A DNA stretch of 16,383 nucleotides from CAYOBW01 sp964402115 (GTDB taxonomy: Bacteria > Verrucomicrobiota > Kiritimatiellia > UBA8416 > CAYOBW01), in the NCBI GenBank assembly GCA_964402115.1, contig CAYOBW010000153.1, forward strand, positions 1 through 16,383, in the 5' to 3' direction. Under the pieces are notes generated by a model. The model ran no database searches, had not been told where the DNA came from, and was given only the letters and a program-made list of their open reading frames with translations. The position numbers and the translations under genes were made by a program. Shown here piece after piece: positions 1 through 7,420 of this stretch; position 1 is the stretch's first letter; each line of letters begins with the position of its first letter.

Positions 1-36
1 CCGCGTCCCCCGCCATGTCGTCCCCGCTGCTCGTCA

Positions 37-130
37 GAGTACCGGCTTCAGCCGGAAGTGCGCGCCCGTGCTTCAGCCGGGCGCGGCGGCCTGAAGGCCC
101 GCCGCCAGCTTCCGCCTGAAGGCGGTACTC
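37..130. repeat. REP-like palindromic intergenic element
   Basis: The outer arms, 37-58 and 109-130, are inverted copies matching at 20 of 22 positions, and each arm is itself a small hairpin: CCGGC-TTCA-GCCGG (42-55) and CCGCC-TGAA-GGCGG (112-125). The only two differences between the arms sit at paired positions of these hairpins, so each hairpin stays fully paired. Inside lie two more core copies, TTCA at 72-75 and a GGCC-TGAA-GGCC hairpin at 88-99. The cores are spaced exactly 25 bp on each side (47 to 72, and 92 to 117). This is the architecture of a REP/BIME-type element, which are typically scattered through intergenic DNA and may be mobilised by a RAYT transposase; none is encoded here. 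It lies downstream of the membrane-protein gene and could also act as an RNA hairpin at its 3' end. Family assignment is inferred. Confidence 0.6.
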
Positions 131-256
131 CGACAAGCATTCCGCCCATCCGCGCCTCGCCCGCTTCCTGCCGCGCGCCGGGCCAACGACGCCGTTGTGG
201 CTGAGCGCCACGCAGCGGGGCGCGATAGCCACGAACGGCTGGTTCTGAGCGCCTCG
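131..256. other. Non-coding stretch, nothing recognised
   Basis: Together with 1-36 this edge region shows no open frame that reads like a real protein; the candidate frames are arginine/proline-rich shadows typical of GC-rich DNA. Apart from the REP-like element next to it, I see no regulatory motif or RNA gene. A gene truncated at the left edge cannot be excluded. Confidence 0.4.
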
Positions 257-601
257 TCATCTCCTTGATCTTCCGAGGTATCCCCATGCAAACCAGTACA
301 GCGGAACACCAAGGAGAAGTCCTGTGACCATTCCTGTCAAGTTGAACCTGACGAGGAAACTCTGAAAGAGTACCCAAAGGACGAGGAAGCCAACGTAGTT
401 TCTCCGGCGCAGCAATCCGGTGGCACATCCGAGGATCGCGAGAAGAAGGGCAAGGAGACTTGGGCGAAGAACATGCAGCCACAAGTCAAAGGCGCTGCGT
501 GCCACGCCACGCAACGACAGGAACAAGATCGTGGCGCCAGCAACGGCCAGAAACGGCCATGCCTCTTGCCAGCGAATCTGCCATTTCTCCTGAGTCTTCA
601 T
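257..601 (-). CDS. Small hypothetical membrane protein, about four TM segments
   Basis: This 114-aa protein is not recognised as any named family. It has a charged N-terminus (MKTQEKWQIRWQ), then four hydrophobic stretches at about residues 14-30, 46-64, 70-86 and 89-108, separated by basic loops (RRR at 65-67) and ending in RSRR. It is therefore a probable inner-membrane protein. The reading frame looks real because hydrophobic segments and basic loops alternate sensibly, while the competing plus-strand frames are low-complexity. Its DNA is visibly less GC-rich than the rest of the window (roughly mid-50s percent by rough count against about 70), suggesting a different origin. The start is ATG with only a weak GAG upstream, so the start is less certain than the frame. 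It is separated from the HEAT gene by 288 bp and probably has its own promoter. Confidence 0.6.
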   Translation of the reverse strand: MKTQEKWQIRWQEAWPFLAVAGATILFLSLRGVARSAFDLWLHVLRPSLLALLLAILGCATGLLRRRNYVGFLVLWVLFQSFLVRFNLTGMVTGLLLGVPLYWFAWGYLGRSRR

Positions 602-889
602 CTGATGCTCAGAACGTCTGTATTAGCCGCCTCGATGCCGCAAATACTGCCAGCCGCCATTTTCCGCTCCACTTTGCCCGGGCGACAGCGGAGCTGATCG
701 GAACCTATGGGGAATGTAACCCTGCCACGGTACGGTCGCAAGCAGTAGCCCCACCTTCTCCGAACGCGCGGGCGCATGCCTGCATGAAGTCAGGCCGTTC
801 ACGCAACGCCACCGGGCGGCGCTGAACCTCGGAGAGGCCCGCGCTACTCCCGTTCCCCGGGTCAACCGCGATCGCGGCGAGTCTCGCCG
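602..889. other. 288-bp intergenic region upstream of the membrane protein
   Basis: No convincing gene is seen; small frames on both strands here lack family resemblance and a ribosome binding site. The stretch must hold the 3' end of the long minus-strand operon and the leader of the membrane-protein gene. I see no stem followed by a T-run that would mark a standard terminator for the operon. A possible minus-strand promoter is listed separately. Confidence 0.4.
713..741 (-). promoter_or_regulatory. Possible sigma70-like promoter for the membrane protein
   Basis: Read on the minus strand, TTGCGA (736-741, 4 of 6 to TTGACA) is followed after exactly 17 nt by TACATT (713-718, 4 of 6 to TATAAT). 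It would start transcription near 706 and give a leader of roughly 105 nt before the ATG at 601. Matches of this quality occur by chance, so this is a candidate only. Confidence 0.3.
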
Positions 890-3379
890 TCACAATCCGG
901 GAGGGACGGCGTTTGGCGACGCGCTGTCGCCGTGCCACTGGTCGGCGCGCAGGCCGGGCACGGGCTGGCCGGCGGGCGTGCGCATACGCGCGCAGAACTC
1001 CCACCCGAGGTTGTTCTGGGTGATCTTGAGCAGCAGCCGGTTCCAGCCGGCCTGGAGCGTGACCTCGGCCCGGTCCGTGAACGGCTGCGCCGCCCGCGCG
1101 ACGTTGTTGGCATGCACGAGCCGCCCGTTGAGCCAGGCCTTGACGCCGTCATCCGAGCCGAGATCCAGGACCACCCGCTGCTCCGCGTCGACGTGCACCC
1201 ACGTCTGCGCGTAGGCCACGCGCTGCTCGCCGCCGAGGGCGCCCAGCAGGTCCACCAGGCCGGGGTGCGCGGGGTTGAGCGCGCGCTCCGGCGCCTGCCA
1301 GGCGATCTGCGCCGGCTCCGCGGTCTCCGGCTCGAAGACCACGTCGAAAAGCGCCGCATACCCCTTCCCGGCTTGCAAGTACGGCCCGGCGATGCGCCAG
1401 GCCATGAGACGATCCGCCACAGCCTCGGCCTGCCGTGCCACCTCGCCCGCCGCCTGCGCCACGGCCGCTTCCACTCCCGCCGCGGCGCCGACCCTGGCCA
1501 TGGCTTCGCGCACGGCGGCGGACTCGAGCAGCGCCAATCCGCGCCCGAGCGCCACCGCCGCCGTCGCCGCCTCGGCTCGTACGGCCGGGTCAGCCAGCTC
1601 GCGCACGGCCAGCGCCAGAGCGTCGGCATGCCGGATGTTGGCGACCGCCGCCAGGACCAGCCGCTTCGAGTCGGCCCCGGGAACCGCCCGCAGCACCTCG
1701 TCCAGACTGCGCACCTGCGTCGCGGCGGGCGCGCTCCCGGCCAGCCCCAGCACGCGTACGGTGCCGCGCAGGGCCAGCACACGATGGGTTTCGTTCGTGG
1801 AGGTCTGCGCCAGCTTGAGCAGGGCCTCCGCGGGCCGGGCGTCCGGCCAGTCGGCCAGCAGACGCACCGCCGTGTCGCGCACGGCGGGATCGCCATCCCC
1901 GGTGGCCCGGACCACGACGTCGCACGCCTTGTCGCCGGCAATCCGGCCCAGGATCCGCAGCAGGGCCTGCCGCGCGGCCACGTCCCGCGCCGCGGCGTAG
2001 GCGGCGAGAACCGGATCGGCGCGACTGGCCGCAACCGGATTGCGCGCCGCGGCGAGACACAGGGCGGACTCCGCCAGCTCCCCGTGTGCGCCCGCCCGCC
2101 CCGCCACAATGTGCGCAAGCAGGGCCGGCAGCTCGGCGGGACCGGCCAGGCGGCCCAGCGCCTTCCACGCCGCGCCGGCGGCAGGCGCAGCCGGATCGTG
2201 GACCACGGCGAGCAACGCCGGGATGGCCGCAGCACACCGGCGGTCGCACAGCAGCTCGATCAACGGTACGCGCCCGACACCCTCGGCCTTGTCCAGGGCG
2301 GCCAGGAGGGCGGCATCCGTCCCCTCGGCCTTGAGACCACGCAGGCTCGCCCCGGCGGCCGCCCCCACGTCGCCCGCCGTCCCTAGCGCGCGCACGAGCA
2401 CCGGCACGACCGACGCATCGCCCAGCTCGCCTAATGCATGCAGCGCCTCCACGCGCACCGCCGGCGGCGCCTGCTCCGCCAGTCCCGCGATGGCCGCCCG
2501 GGCGGCCGGGTCGGCACGCTCGCGCAGCACGGTCAGCAGCAGGCGCTGCAGCTCGGGCTGCGCCCGCCCCAGCTCCCCCGCGAGGGCCTGCGTCACGGCC
2601 GGCCCGGGCACGTCCCGCGCCGCGCGCAGGGCGACCGCGGTGTCCGCCGCCTTGCCGCTGCGCAGCAGCTCGACCAGCAGCGACACACCGTCGGCGCCGC
2701 GCACGGCAATGAACCGCAACGTCGCCGCCATACGCAGCGACTCGGGCACGTCCGCGCGCCGCACGGCCTCGCACAGCGCCGCGGCCGGCTCGACGCGGCC
2801 CGCGACCGCGAGGCGCTCCGCCGCCGTCACGCAGGCGTGGGCCGTCGCCTCGCGCCAGGCGGCGGGCCCCTGCGCGAGCGTCTCCAGCAAGACGGCAGCC
2901 GCGGCCTCGGTCCCGATCCCGCCGAGCGCGGCCAGGGCTTCGGGAGCCGCGCCGCGGGCCGGCTGGGCCAGCACCGCGCGCAGCACCGGCACCGCCGCCG
3001 CGTCGCGACGGACGCCCAGCGCATTGACGACGCCCGTCAGCGGCCGGCCTTCGAGCTTCTCCGCCGCCGCGCGCAGCGCCGCGTCCACGGCGGGGTCCGC
3101 CAGCGGCTCCAGCGCCAGCCGCGCGTAATCGCCAAGCTGCGCGTCGCCGAGCAGAGCCGCCAGCGCCGGCACCGCCTCGCGCGTGCCGATCAGCGCGAGC
3201 CGGTGACACGCGCGGGTCTTCTCGTAAAGCGGCGCTTGCGACGCCAGGACCGCGAGCTGTTGCGCCTCCTCGCCGGCCGGGGCGCCGGCGGCGGGGGGCA
3301 CCAGCAGGGGAACCGCGAGCAGCAGCGCCAGCGCAACGCCCCCCAGCGCGAGTGTTTCGTTTCGCTTCGTTCCGTGCAT
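890..3379 (-). CDS. Secreted HEAT-repeat protein with C-terminal jelly-roll module
   Basis: The 829-aa product has a signal peptide (MHGTKRNETLALGG, then a long hydrophobic run ending near AAGAPA). About 600 residues of alanine-rich tandem alpha-helical HEAT/PBS-lyase-like repeats follow, with recurring motifs such as 'ALGELGDASVVPVLVRALG' and 'DPAVRDTAVRLLADW'. From about residue 654 comes a beta-rich module with 'WRIAGPY', 'LGSDDGVKAWLNGRLVHANN' and 'LQAGWNRLLLKITQ', a sugar-binding-like jelly-roll signature often attached to secreted PVC proteins. No catalytic site is evident, so a scaffold or binding role in the periplasm is inferred. The start at 3379 is chosen because GAGGGGAG (3389-3396, minus strand) sits 9 nt before it; ATG at 3388 is too close to that site, and GTG at 3400 is possible. 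It is the last gene of the operon, 25 bp after the oxidoreductase gene. Confidence 0.88.
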   Translation of the reverse strand: MHGTKRNETLALGGVALALLLAVPLLVPPAAGAPAGEEAQQLAVLASQAPLYEKTRACHRLALIGTREAVPALAALLGDAQLGDYARLALEPLADPAVDAALRAAAEKLEGRPLTGVVNALGVRRDAAAVPVLRAVLAQPARGAAPEALAALGGIGTEAAAAVLLETLAQGPAAWREATAHACVTAAERLAVAGRVEPAAALCEAVRRADVPESLRMAATLRFIAVRGADGVSLLVELLRSGKAADTAVALRAARDVPGPAVTQALAGELGRAQPELQRLLLTVLRERADPAARAAIAGLAEQAPPAVRVEALHALGELGDASVVPVLVRALGTAGDVGAAAGASLRGLKAEGTDAALLAALDKAEGVGRVPLIELLCDRRCAAAIPALLAVVHDPAAPAAGAAWKALGRLAGPAELPALLAHIVAGRAGAHGELAESALCLAAARNPVAASRADPVLAAYAAARDVAARQALLRILGRIAGDKACDVVVRATGDGDPAVRDTAVRLLADWPDARPAEALLKLAQTSTNETHRVLALRGTVRVLGLAGSAPAATQVRSLDEVLRAVPGADSKRLVLAAVANIRHADALALAVRELADPAVRAEAATAAVALGRGLALLESAAVREAMARVGAAAGVEAAVAQAAGEVARQAEAVADRLMAWRIAGPYLQAGKGYAALFDVVFEPETAEPAQIAWQAPERALNPAHPGLVDLLGALGGEQRVAYAQTWVHVDAEQRVVLDLGSDDGVKAWLNGRLVHANNVARAAQPFTDRAEVTLQAGWNRLLLKITQNNLGWEFCARMRTPAGQPVPGLRADQWHGDSASPNAVPPGL

Positions 3380-3404
3380 CGTTTGCATCTCCCCTCGCAC
3401 ACCC

Positions 3405-4682
3405 TCACGCCTGCCACGGCGCGCGCCGGGCGCGGGTCCGCATGCGGTTGGCTTCCTCGTCGCCGGCGAACTGCTGCTTGACCGGGTCGAACGTCACCTC
3501 CCGGCGAAGCTGCCAGGCGATGGCGGCGGCGTGGCAGGCCAGGTGCGACGACAGCATGACTGACGGGTTCGCGCAGGGCTGGCCACGGGTGCGGATGCAA
3601 TCGAAGAAGTTGCGCGTGTGCTGCTGCGCGGAGAGCCCGTTCTCGTTGAACCGTTTCCGCTCCTCGTTCAGCTTGGCCGGCCCGAATTCGATCCGTCCGC
3701 TGTCGCCGGTCTCGACCCACCCCTCGTCCCCTTCGAAGCGGACCGGGCACGTGCCGAGCCCCAGCCAGCCGCCGGAGCGCATGACGAGTTTCACGCCGTT
3801 GGCATAGCGCGCCACGATCGTGTTGCCGTCGGGCTCAACCGCGTAGGTGAGGGGCGCGGAGCCGTCCGCGCCGTTGGCCCACTGGCAGAGGTCCACCGTG
3901 TGGGCGCCCCAGTCCAGCAGCGTCGCGCCCGAGTCGAAATCGTAGTAGGCGCGCCAGCCCCCCTGCACGTAGCGGCCGTTGTACGGACGCCACGGCGCGG
4001 GGCCCAGCCAGCGGTCCCAGTCCACGACCTCGACCGGCGGCTCGGGTTCGGCCGGCAGCCAGTCGTGAAGCACGCGCAGGTTGTAGATGGAGGCGTGCAG
4101 GGTGTGAAGCCGGCCCAGTTTGCCGGAGCGGGCGAGATGTACGGCGAACTGGAAATTGCCCACGCTGCGGCGCTGGGTGCCGGCCTGGAAGACGCGGCCG
4201 TAGCGCTGCATGGTGTCGGCCAGGTCCACGCAGTCCCCCATCGTGATGCCGCACGGCTTCTCGCTGTAGACGTCCTTGCCCGCCCGCGCGGCCAGGATGG
4301 AGGCCAGCGCGTGCCAGCGATCGCCGGTGGCCACGAGCACGGCGTCTATGTCGGGCCGCGCGAACAGCTCGAACATGTCGCGGTAAACCGCGCAGTCGTG
4401 GTTCCCGTAGCGGGCGTCCACGGCGGCCTTGCCCTCCTTCCGGCGATTCGCCTGCGCATCGCAGATCGCCAACACGTGGACATCGGGCTCGTGCAGCATG
4501 GCGTCCAGGTCGTGGCGGCCGCGCGGCCCGACGCCGATCACGCCCAGGCCGATCTGCTCGCCGGGCGCGACGGCGCCGTTCCGGCCCAGTACGCGGGCCG
4601 GAACGACCAGCGGCACGGCGAGCGCGAGCGCTGAGCCCTTCAGGAAGCGGCGCCGGCTGAAAGACGCTGGCTGCATCGGCAT
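3405..4682 (-). CDS. Tat-exported Gfo/Idh/MocA family oxidoreductase (second of pair)
   Basis: The 425-aa protein starts with a consensus twin-arginine signal, SRRRFLK (residues 9-15), and a hydrophobic run to about residue 30. The Rossmann domain shows 'GVIGVGPRG' (47-55), an acidic residue after strand 2 (AICD, D75) suited to NAD binding, and the family EKP motif (141-143, YSEKPCGIT). The C-terminal part is the alpha/beta substrate domain. Members oxidise or reduce sugars and inositols with NAD(P); GH109 glycosidases share this fold, so hydrolysis by redox chemistry is an alternative. Export folded with a bound cofactor is known for Zymomonas glucose-fructose oxidoreductase of this family. 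The start is well supported: GGAGGGGAGGGG lies 7 nt upstream of ATG 4682. It follows the paralogous gene by 25 bp. The substrate cannot be told from sequence. Confidence 0.92.
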   Translation of the reverse strand: MPMQPASFSRRRFLKGSALALAVPLVVPARVLGRNGAVAPGEQIGLGVIGVGPRGRHDLDAMLHEPDVHVLAICDAQANRRKEGKAAVDARYGNHDCAVYRDMFELFARPDIDAVLVATGDRWHALASILAARAGKDVYSEKPCGITMGDCVDLADTMQRYGRVFQAGTQRRSVGNFQFAVHLARSGKLGRLHTLHASIYNLRVLHDWLPAEPEPPVEVVDWDRWLGPAPWRPYNGRYVQGGWRAYYDFDSGATLLDWGAHTVDLCQWANGADGSAPLTYAVEPDGNTIVARYANGVKLVMRSGGWLGLGTCPVRFEGDEGWVETGDSGRIEFGPAKLNEERKRFNENGLSAQQHTRNFFDCIRTRGQPCANPSVMLSSHLACHAAAIAWQLRREVTFDPVKQQFAGDEEANRMRTRARRAPWQA

Positions 4683-4707
4683 GACGGCACCCCTCCCCTC
4701 CGGCGTG

Positions 4708-6219
4708 TCAGACCGTTTCAGGCACGGCGAAGGGCGCCCGCTGCGTTTCCTTGACCAGCGCGTTGGCGGCGTCGTTGTCCAGGAAGCGCTCGGTTTTCGG
4801 GTCCATCTTCAGCAGCGGGCCGATGACCGCCTGGCTGCCGCCGATGTCGATGCCGTTGCCGGCGAGATGCTCCTTGAACCGGCCGAACGTCTCGACCGCT
4901 TCCTTGTTGCCCTTGATCTGTTCCATGATTTCCTCGGGCGACGCCTGTTTGCCGAGCCGATAGGAGATGTTCGGCGTGTGGCAAAGCGCGCTCGACAGGT
5001 GTCCTTCCTGGATCGGGCCGTTCAACTCGGCCGCCTTACGGCTGCGGACAGCCCTGATGAAGTTCCCGATGTGGCTGCTGTCCTCCTGGAAGTCCATGAC
5101 AATCTTGCCGTCCGCGGCGGGCGCCGCCGCCTGGGCCTTGGCCTTGCCGCCCTTGAACTCCTTCAGCTTCTTGCCGTCCTTGTCGTACGCGGTGGCCTCG
5201 CTGTAGCTGGGGATGACCAGGTACCCCTGTTCGCAGTGAATGACGCAGCCGACCGACGCCCCGAGGAACTTGTCCACGCTCTTGGCGTCCTTCTTCTCGG
5301 GCAGCCCGCGCACCTCGAAGATCAGCGGCGCGCCGTCGTAATCGTGGAGGGCGATCTGCGTGTTCGGCGTTTCGCCGTCGTCCTCGTAGCCGAAACGGCC
5401 GCCGATGCTCATGACGCGCGGCGAAAGCGTGTTCACGTTCAGCGCCCAGCGGCAGAGGTCCATCTGGTGAATGCCCTGGTTGCCGATGTCGCCGTTGCCG
5501 GTCGGCCAGACCCAGTGCCAGTCGTAATGCAGCCGCAGCCGCCGCAGCGGCACTTTCGGCGCCGGGCCGCACCAGAGGTCGTAGTCGATGCCCGCCGGAA
5601 TGGGCTGTTCCCCGTTGGCCTTGCCGATGGAGTCCCGGCGCTTGTAGCAGAGGCCGCGCGACACGAGGACCTTGCCCAGGCCGCCGCCATGCAGGAACGC
5701 CATCGCATCGCGGATGCCCCCGCTGGACCGGCACTGCATGCCGGCCTGGACGATGCGGTTGTACTTCTCCGCGGCCTTGACGGCCTGCCGGCCTTCCCAC
5801 ACGTTGTGCGAAACCGGTTTCTCGACGTACACGTCATTGCCGGCCTGGCACGCCCAGACGGTCAGCAGCGCATGCCAGTGGTTGGGCGTCGCCGTGCTGA
5901 CCACGTCGATCTCCTTACTTTCCAGAAGTTTCCGGACATCGGTATAGGTCGTGATCTTCCGGTTGTCCTTCTCGGCGTCTCGCGAGGCCTTGGCGAGGAC
6001 GTTCTCATCCACGTCGCACAGCGCCACCACGCGCACGCCCGGCACCGCGCGGAACCCGCTGATATGCGAACCGCCGCGACCGCGGAAGCCGACCACCGCA
6101 ACGCGGATGTCGCCGTTGGCGCCCTCGGGTGCGGCCCATGTCCAGCGCGGCAGGCTGGCGGCGGCGGCGGTCGCGAGCGATGACTTCAGTACGGTTCGGC
6201 GGCTGCAGGTCCTACTCAT
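4708..6219 (-). CDS. Tat-exported Gfo/Idh/MocA family oxidoreductase (first of pair)
   Basis: The 503-aa product has the twin-arginine signal SRRTVLK (residues 6-12) followed by an alanine-rich hydrophobic stretch. The dinucleotide-binding motif is 'VVGFRGRGG' (42-50), with 'ALCDVD' (66-71) after strand 2, 'TPNHWHALL' at 111-119 and the EKP motif at 133-135. Later 'GNGDIGNQGIHQMDLCRW' is the conserved region of the substrate domain in this subfamily, where Lys and His residues take part in hydride transfer. It is only distantly similar to the next gene product, so the two probably act on different substrates or steps rather than being a recent duplication. The ATG at 6219 is chosen over upstream starts because AGGGGGA lies just before it and the Tat motif begins here; an earlier start would bury the signal. 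It begins 16 bp after the DUF6807 gene. Confidence 0.93.
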   Translation of the reverse strand: MSRTCSRRTVLKSSLATAAAASLPRWTWAAPEGANGDIRVAVVGFRGRGGSHISGFRAVPGVRVVALCDVDENVLAKASRDAEKDNRKITTYTDVRKLLESKEIDVVSTATPNHWHALLTVWACQAGNDVYVEKPVSHNVWEGRQAVKAAEKYNRIVQAGMQCRSSGGIRDAMAFLHGGGLGKVLVSRGLCYKRRDSIGKANGEQPIPAGIDYDLWCGPAPKVPLRRLRLHYDWHWVWPTGNGDIGNQGIHQMDLCRWALNVNTLSPRVMSIGGRFGYEDDGETPNTQIALHDYDGAPLIFEVRGLPEKKDAKSVDKFLGASVGCVIHCEQGYLVIPSYSEATAYDKDGKKLKEFKGGKAKAQAAAPAADGKIVMDFQEDSSHIGNFIRAVRSRKAAELNGPIQEGHLSSALCHTPNISYRLGKQASPEEIMEQIKGNKEAVETFGRFKEHLAGNGIDIGGSQAVIGPLLKMDPKTERFLDNDAANALVKETQRAPFAVPETV

Positions 6220-6235
6220 CGTTGTCCCCCTGGTT

Positions 6236-7183
6236 TCACGGTTTGGGTTTGGTCTCGGCAAATTCGCGATAGCGCCCGGCAATCCCGCCCTCTACTTCGT
6301 CGCCGGCATGGAAAACGAACCGGTAGCGGAACGTCACCCGCTCGCCGGCGGCAAGCTTCAGGTCGCCCGCGCCGGCGGGGCTGTCTTTCTGAAAAGCGTG
6401 CAGTCCGAAGGGATTGGCCGCGAAGAGCCCGTACTCGCGCACATGCCACGTGGTCGGATGCCGGGGATTCTGCGGCGCATCGAAGATCGCCACGCCCGCC
6501 ACCTTGCCGTCGACGGGCCCGTGGTAATCCACCCACTCGGCGCGGGAGCCCCAGGCGGCCGCGTCGCGCAGGCCGGCGCTGGTGACGATATGCCCCTGCG
6601 CGTCGGGGCCCGTGACGCTCATCGTCGCCGGCAGGCGGATGGCCAGCGTCCCCTCCTTCGTGTCGCCGAACGTCACCGGGCCCTGCGACGCGATCAGCGT
6701 GATCTCGAAATCCACCACGCGCACCGCGGTGTGCGGCTGAAAACGGATCGTGCGCTCGTCGCTGCACAGCGCGCGGCCGTCGGGCCCGACCCAGTTGCAG
6801 CGTTCGCGGATGACACCGCCCGTCGCGCCGCCGCGCAGTTCCAGGAACTCCGCGTGGACCGTCCTGCCGAACGCCTTCTGCTCCGACCAGCAGTCCACGC
6901 CGTTGACGTTGCCGTGGGCAAACCAGAGTCCCTTGTGGTGCACGTGGTCGGTCGGCTCGTTCGTCGTCTGCTGCATCGGCCAGTTCCGCGTCAGGCCTGT
7001 TCCGCCGGGACCCACGATCGGATAGAGAAAGGGCCGCGCCACGCCCTGGTAGCGATATTCCGCGAAGAGTTCGCCCCCGACCACCACGCGCACCTTCCCG
7101 TCGCCGTCATGCAGCTCCACGCCCGCGGTCGCCGCCGCAACCGTGACCCAACCGACCAGCGCCATCAGACAGAGGAGTCTCAT
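6236..7183 (-). CDS. DUF6807 (PmoA-like) family secreted protein
   Basis: The 315-aa product begins with a Sec signal peptide (MRLLCLMALVGWVTVAAATA). The family hallmark follows: 'NEPTDHVHHKGLWFAHGNVN' at residues 75-94 and then GVDCW, rich in conserved histidines (H80, H82, H83, H90). The rest is beta-rich. The family was named for an association with particulate methane monooxygenase genes, but its members in PVC bacteria and Bacteroidota usually sit beside Gfo/Idh/MocA oxidoreductases, as here, and no biochemical role is settled to my knowledge. The histidine cluster could be a metal or active site; that is inference. The start at 7183 gives the signal peptide an intact N-terminus and has TGGGA seven nt upstream; ATG at 7210 and 7261 are longer but place charged residues before the signal. 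It is the first gene of the four-gene operon. Confidence 0.88.
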   Translation of the reverse strand: MRLLCLMALVGWVTVAAATAGVELHDGDGKVRVVVGGELFAEYRYQGVARPFLYPIVGPGGTGLTRNWPMQQTTNEPTDHVHHKGLWFAHGNVNGVDCWSEQKAFGRTVHAEFLELRGGATGGVIRERCNWVGPDGRALCSDERTIRFQPHTAVRVVDFEITLIASQGPVTFGDTKEGTLAIRLPATMSVTGPDAQGHIVTSAGLRDAAAWGSRAEWVDYHGPVDGKVAGVAIFDAPQNPRHPTTWHVREYGLFAANPFGLHAFQKDSPAGAGDLKLAAGERVTFRYRFVFHAGDEVEGGIAGRYREFAETKPKP

Positions 7184-7273
7184 AAGCTTTTCCCAGATCC
7201 AGCGTTGCATGCTACACACCCGCCCGCGGTTCGGCGAGCGCAAATGCGGCCTGTCCGCCATTCCCCGCCGAAC

Positions 7274-7301
7274 TTGCGTTTGATCGGGTATCGGCTACGA
7301 T
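7274..7301 (+). promoter_or_regulatory. Possible promoter for the alpha/beta hydrolase
   Basis: TTGCGT (7274-7279, 4 of 6 to TTGACA) and TACGAT (7296-7301, 4 of 6 to TATAAT) are separated by 16 nt. Transcription from here would yield a leader of about 110 nt that includes the large inverted repeat at 7354-7391. GATCG and CGATC half-sites at 7282-7286 and 7298-7302 overlap it and could be an operator, but 5-bp arms are weak evidence. Confidence 0.28.
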
Positions 7302-7334
7302 CGCACGCGTTTCACCCATAAGCCTCCTGCAAGC

Positions 7335-7400
7335 CCGCCTGCGGACGCGGAGGCCCACGTCCCGCCACGGGCAAGAATGGCGGGACGGGGGTGCAGGCGG
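7335..7400. repeat. Nested inverted repeat in the divergent spacer
   Basis: CGTCCCGCCA (7358-7367) and TGGCGGGACG (7378-7387) form a perfect 10-bp inverted repeat around a 10-nt loop. It extends to 14 bp with one mismatch (7354-7367 with 7378-7391). An outer perfect pair, CCGCCTGC (7335-7342) and GCAGGCGG (7393-7400), encloses it. It lies in the 237-bp spacer between the divergent DUF6807 and hydrolase genes, ending 20 nt before the hydrolase start. A T-run is missing, so it is not a standard terminator. It may be a leader hairpin, a protein-binding site or a dispersed repeat. Confidence 0.6.
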
Positions 7401-7420
7401 CCCCAGTGGAAAGGTCTGAC

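Noticed and set aside
623..865. Minus-strand frame of 80 codons upstream of the membrane protein
   Set aside because: No ribosome binding site, no family resemblance, and overlapping frames on both strands are equally open; treated as leader/intergenic DNA.
932..2386. Long plus-strand open frame (484 codons) opposite the HEAT gene
   Set aside because: The translation is rich in Arg, Gly and Pro with no domain; it is a shadow frame of a GC-rich gene whose minus-strand product has a signal peptide and clear repeats.
1590..3209. 539-codon minus-strand frame inside the HEAT gene
   Set aside because: Arg/Gly/Ala low-complexity translation in another frame of the same strand; no start signal or family features.
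4429..6183. 584-codon plus-strand frame antisense to the oxidoreductases
   Set aside because: It lies opposite two strongly recognised Gfo/Idh/MocA genes and has no recognisable motif.
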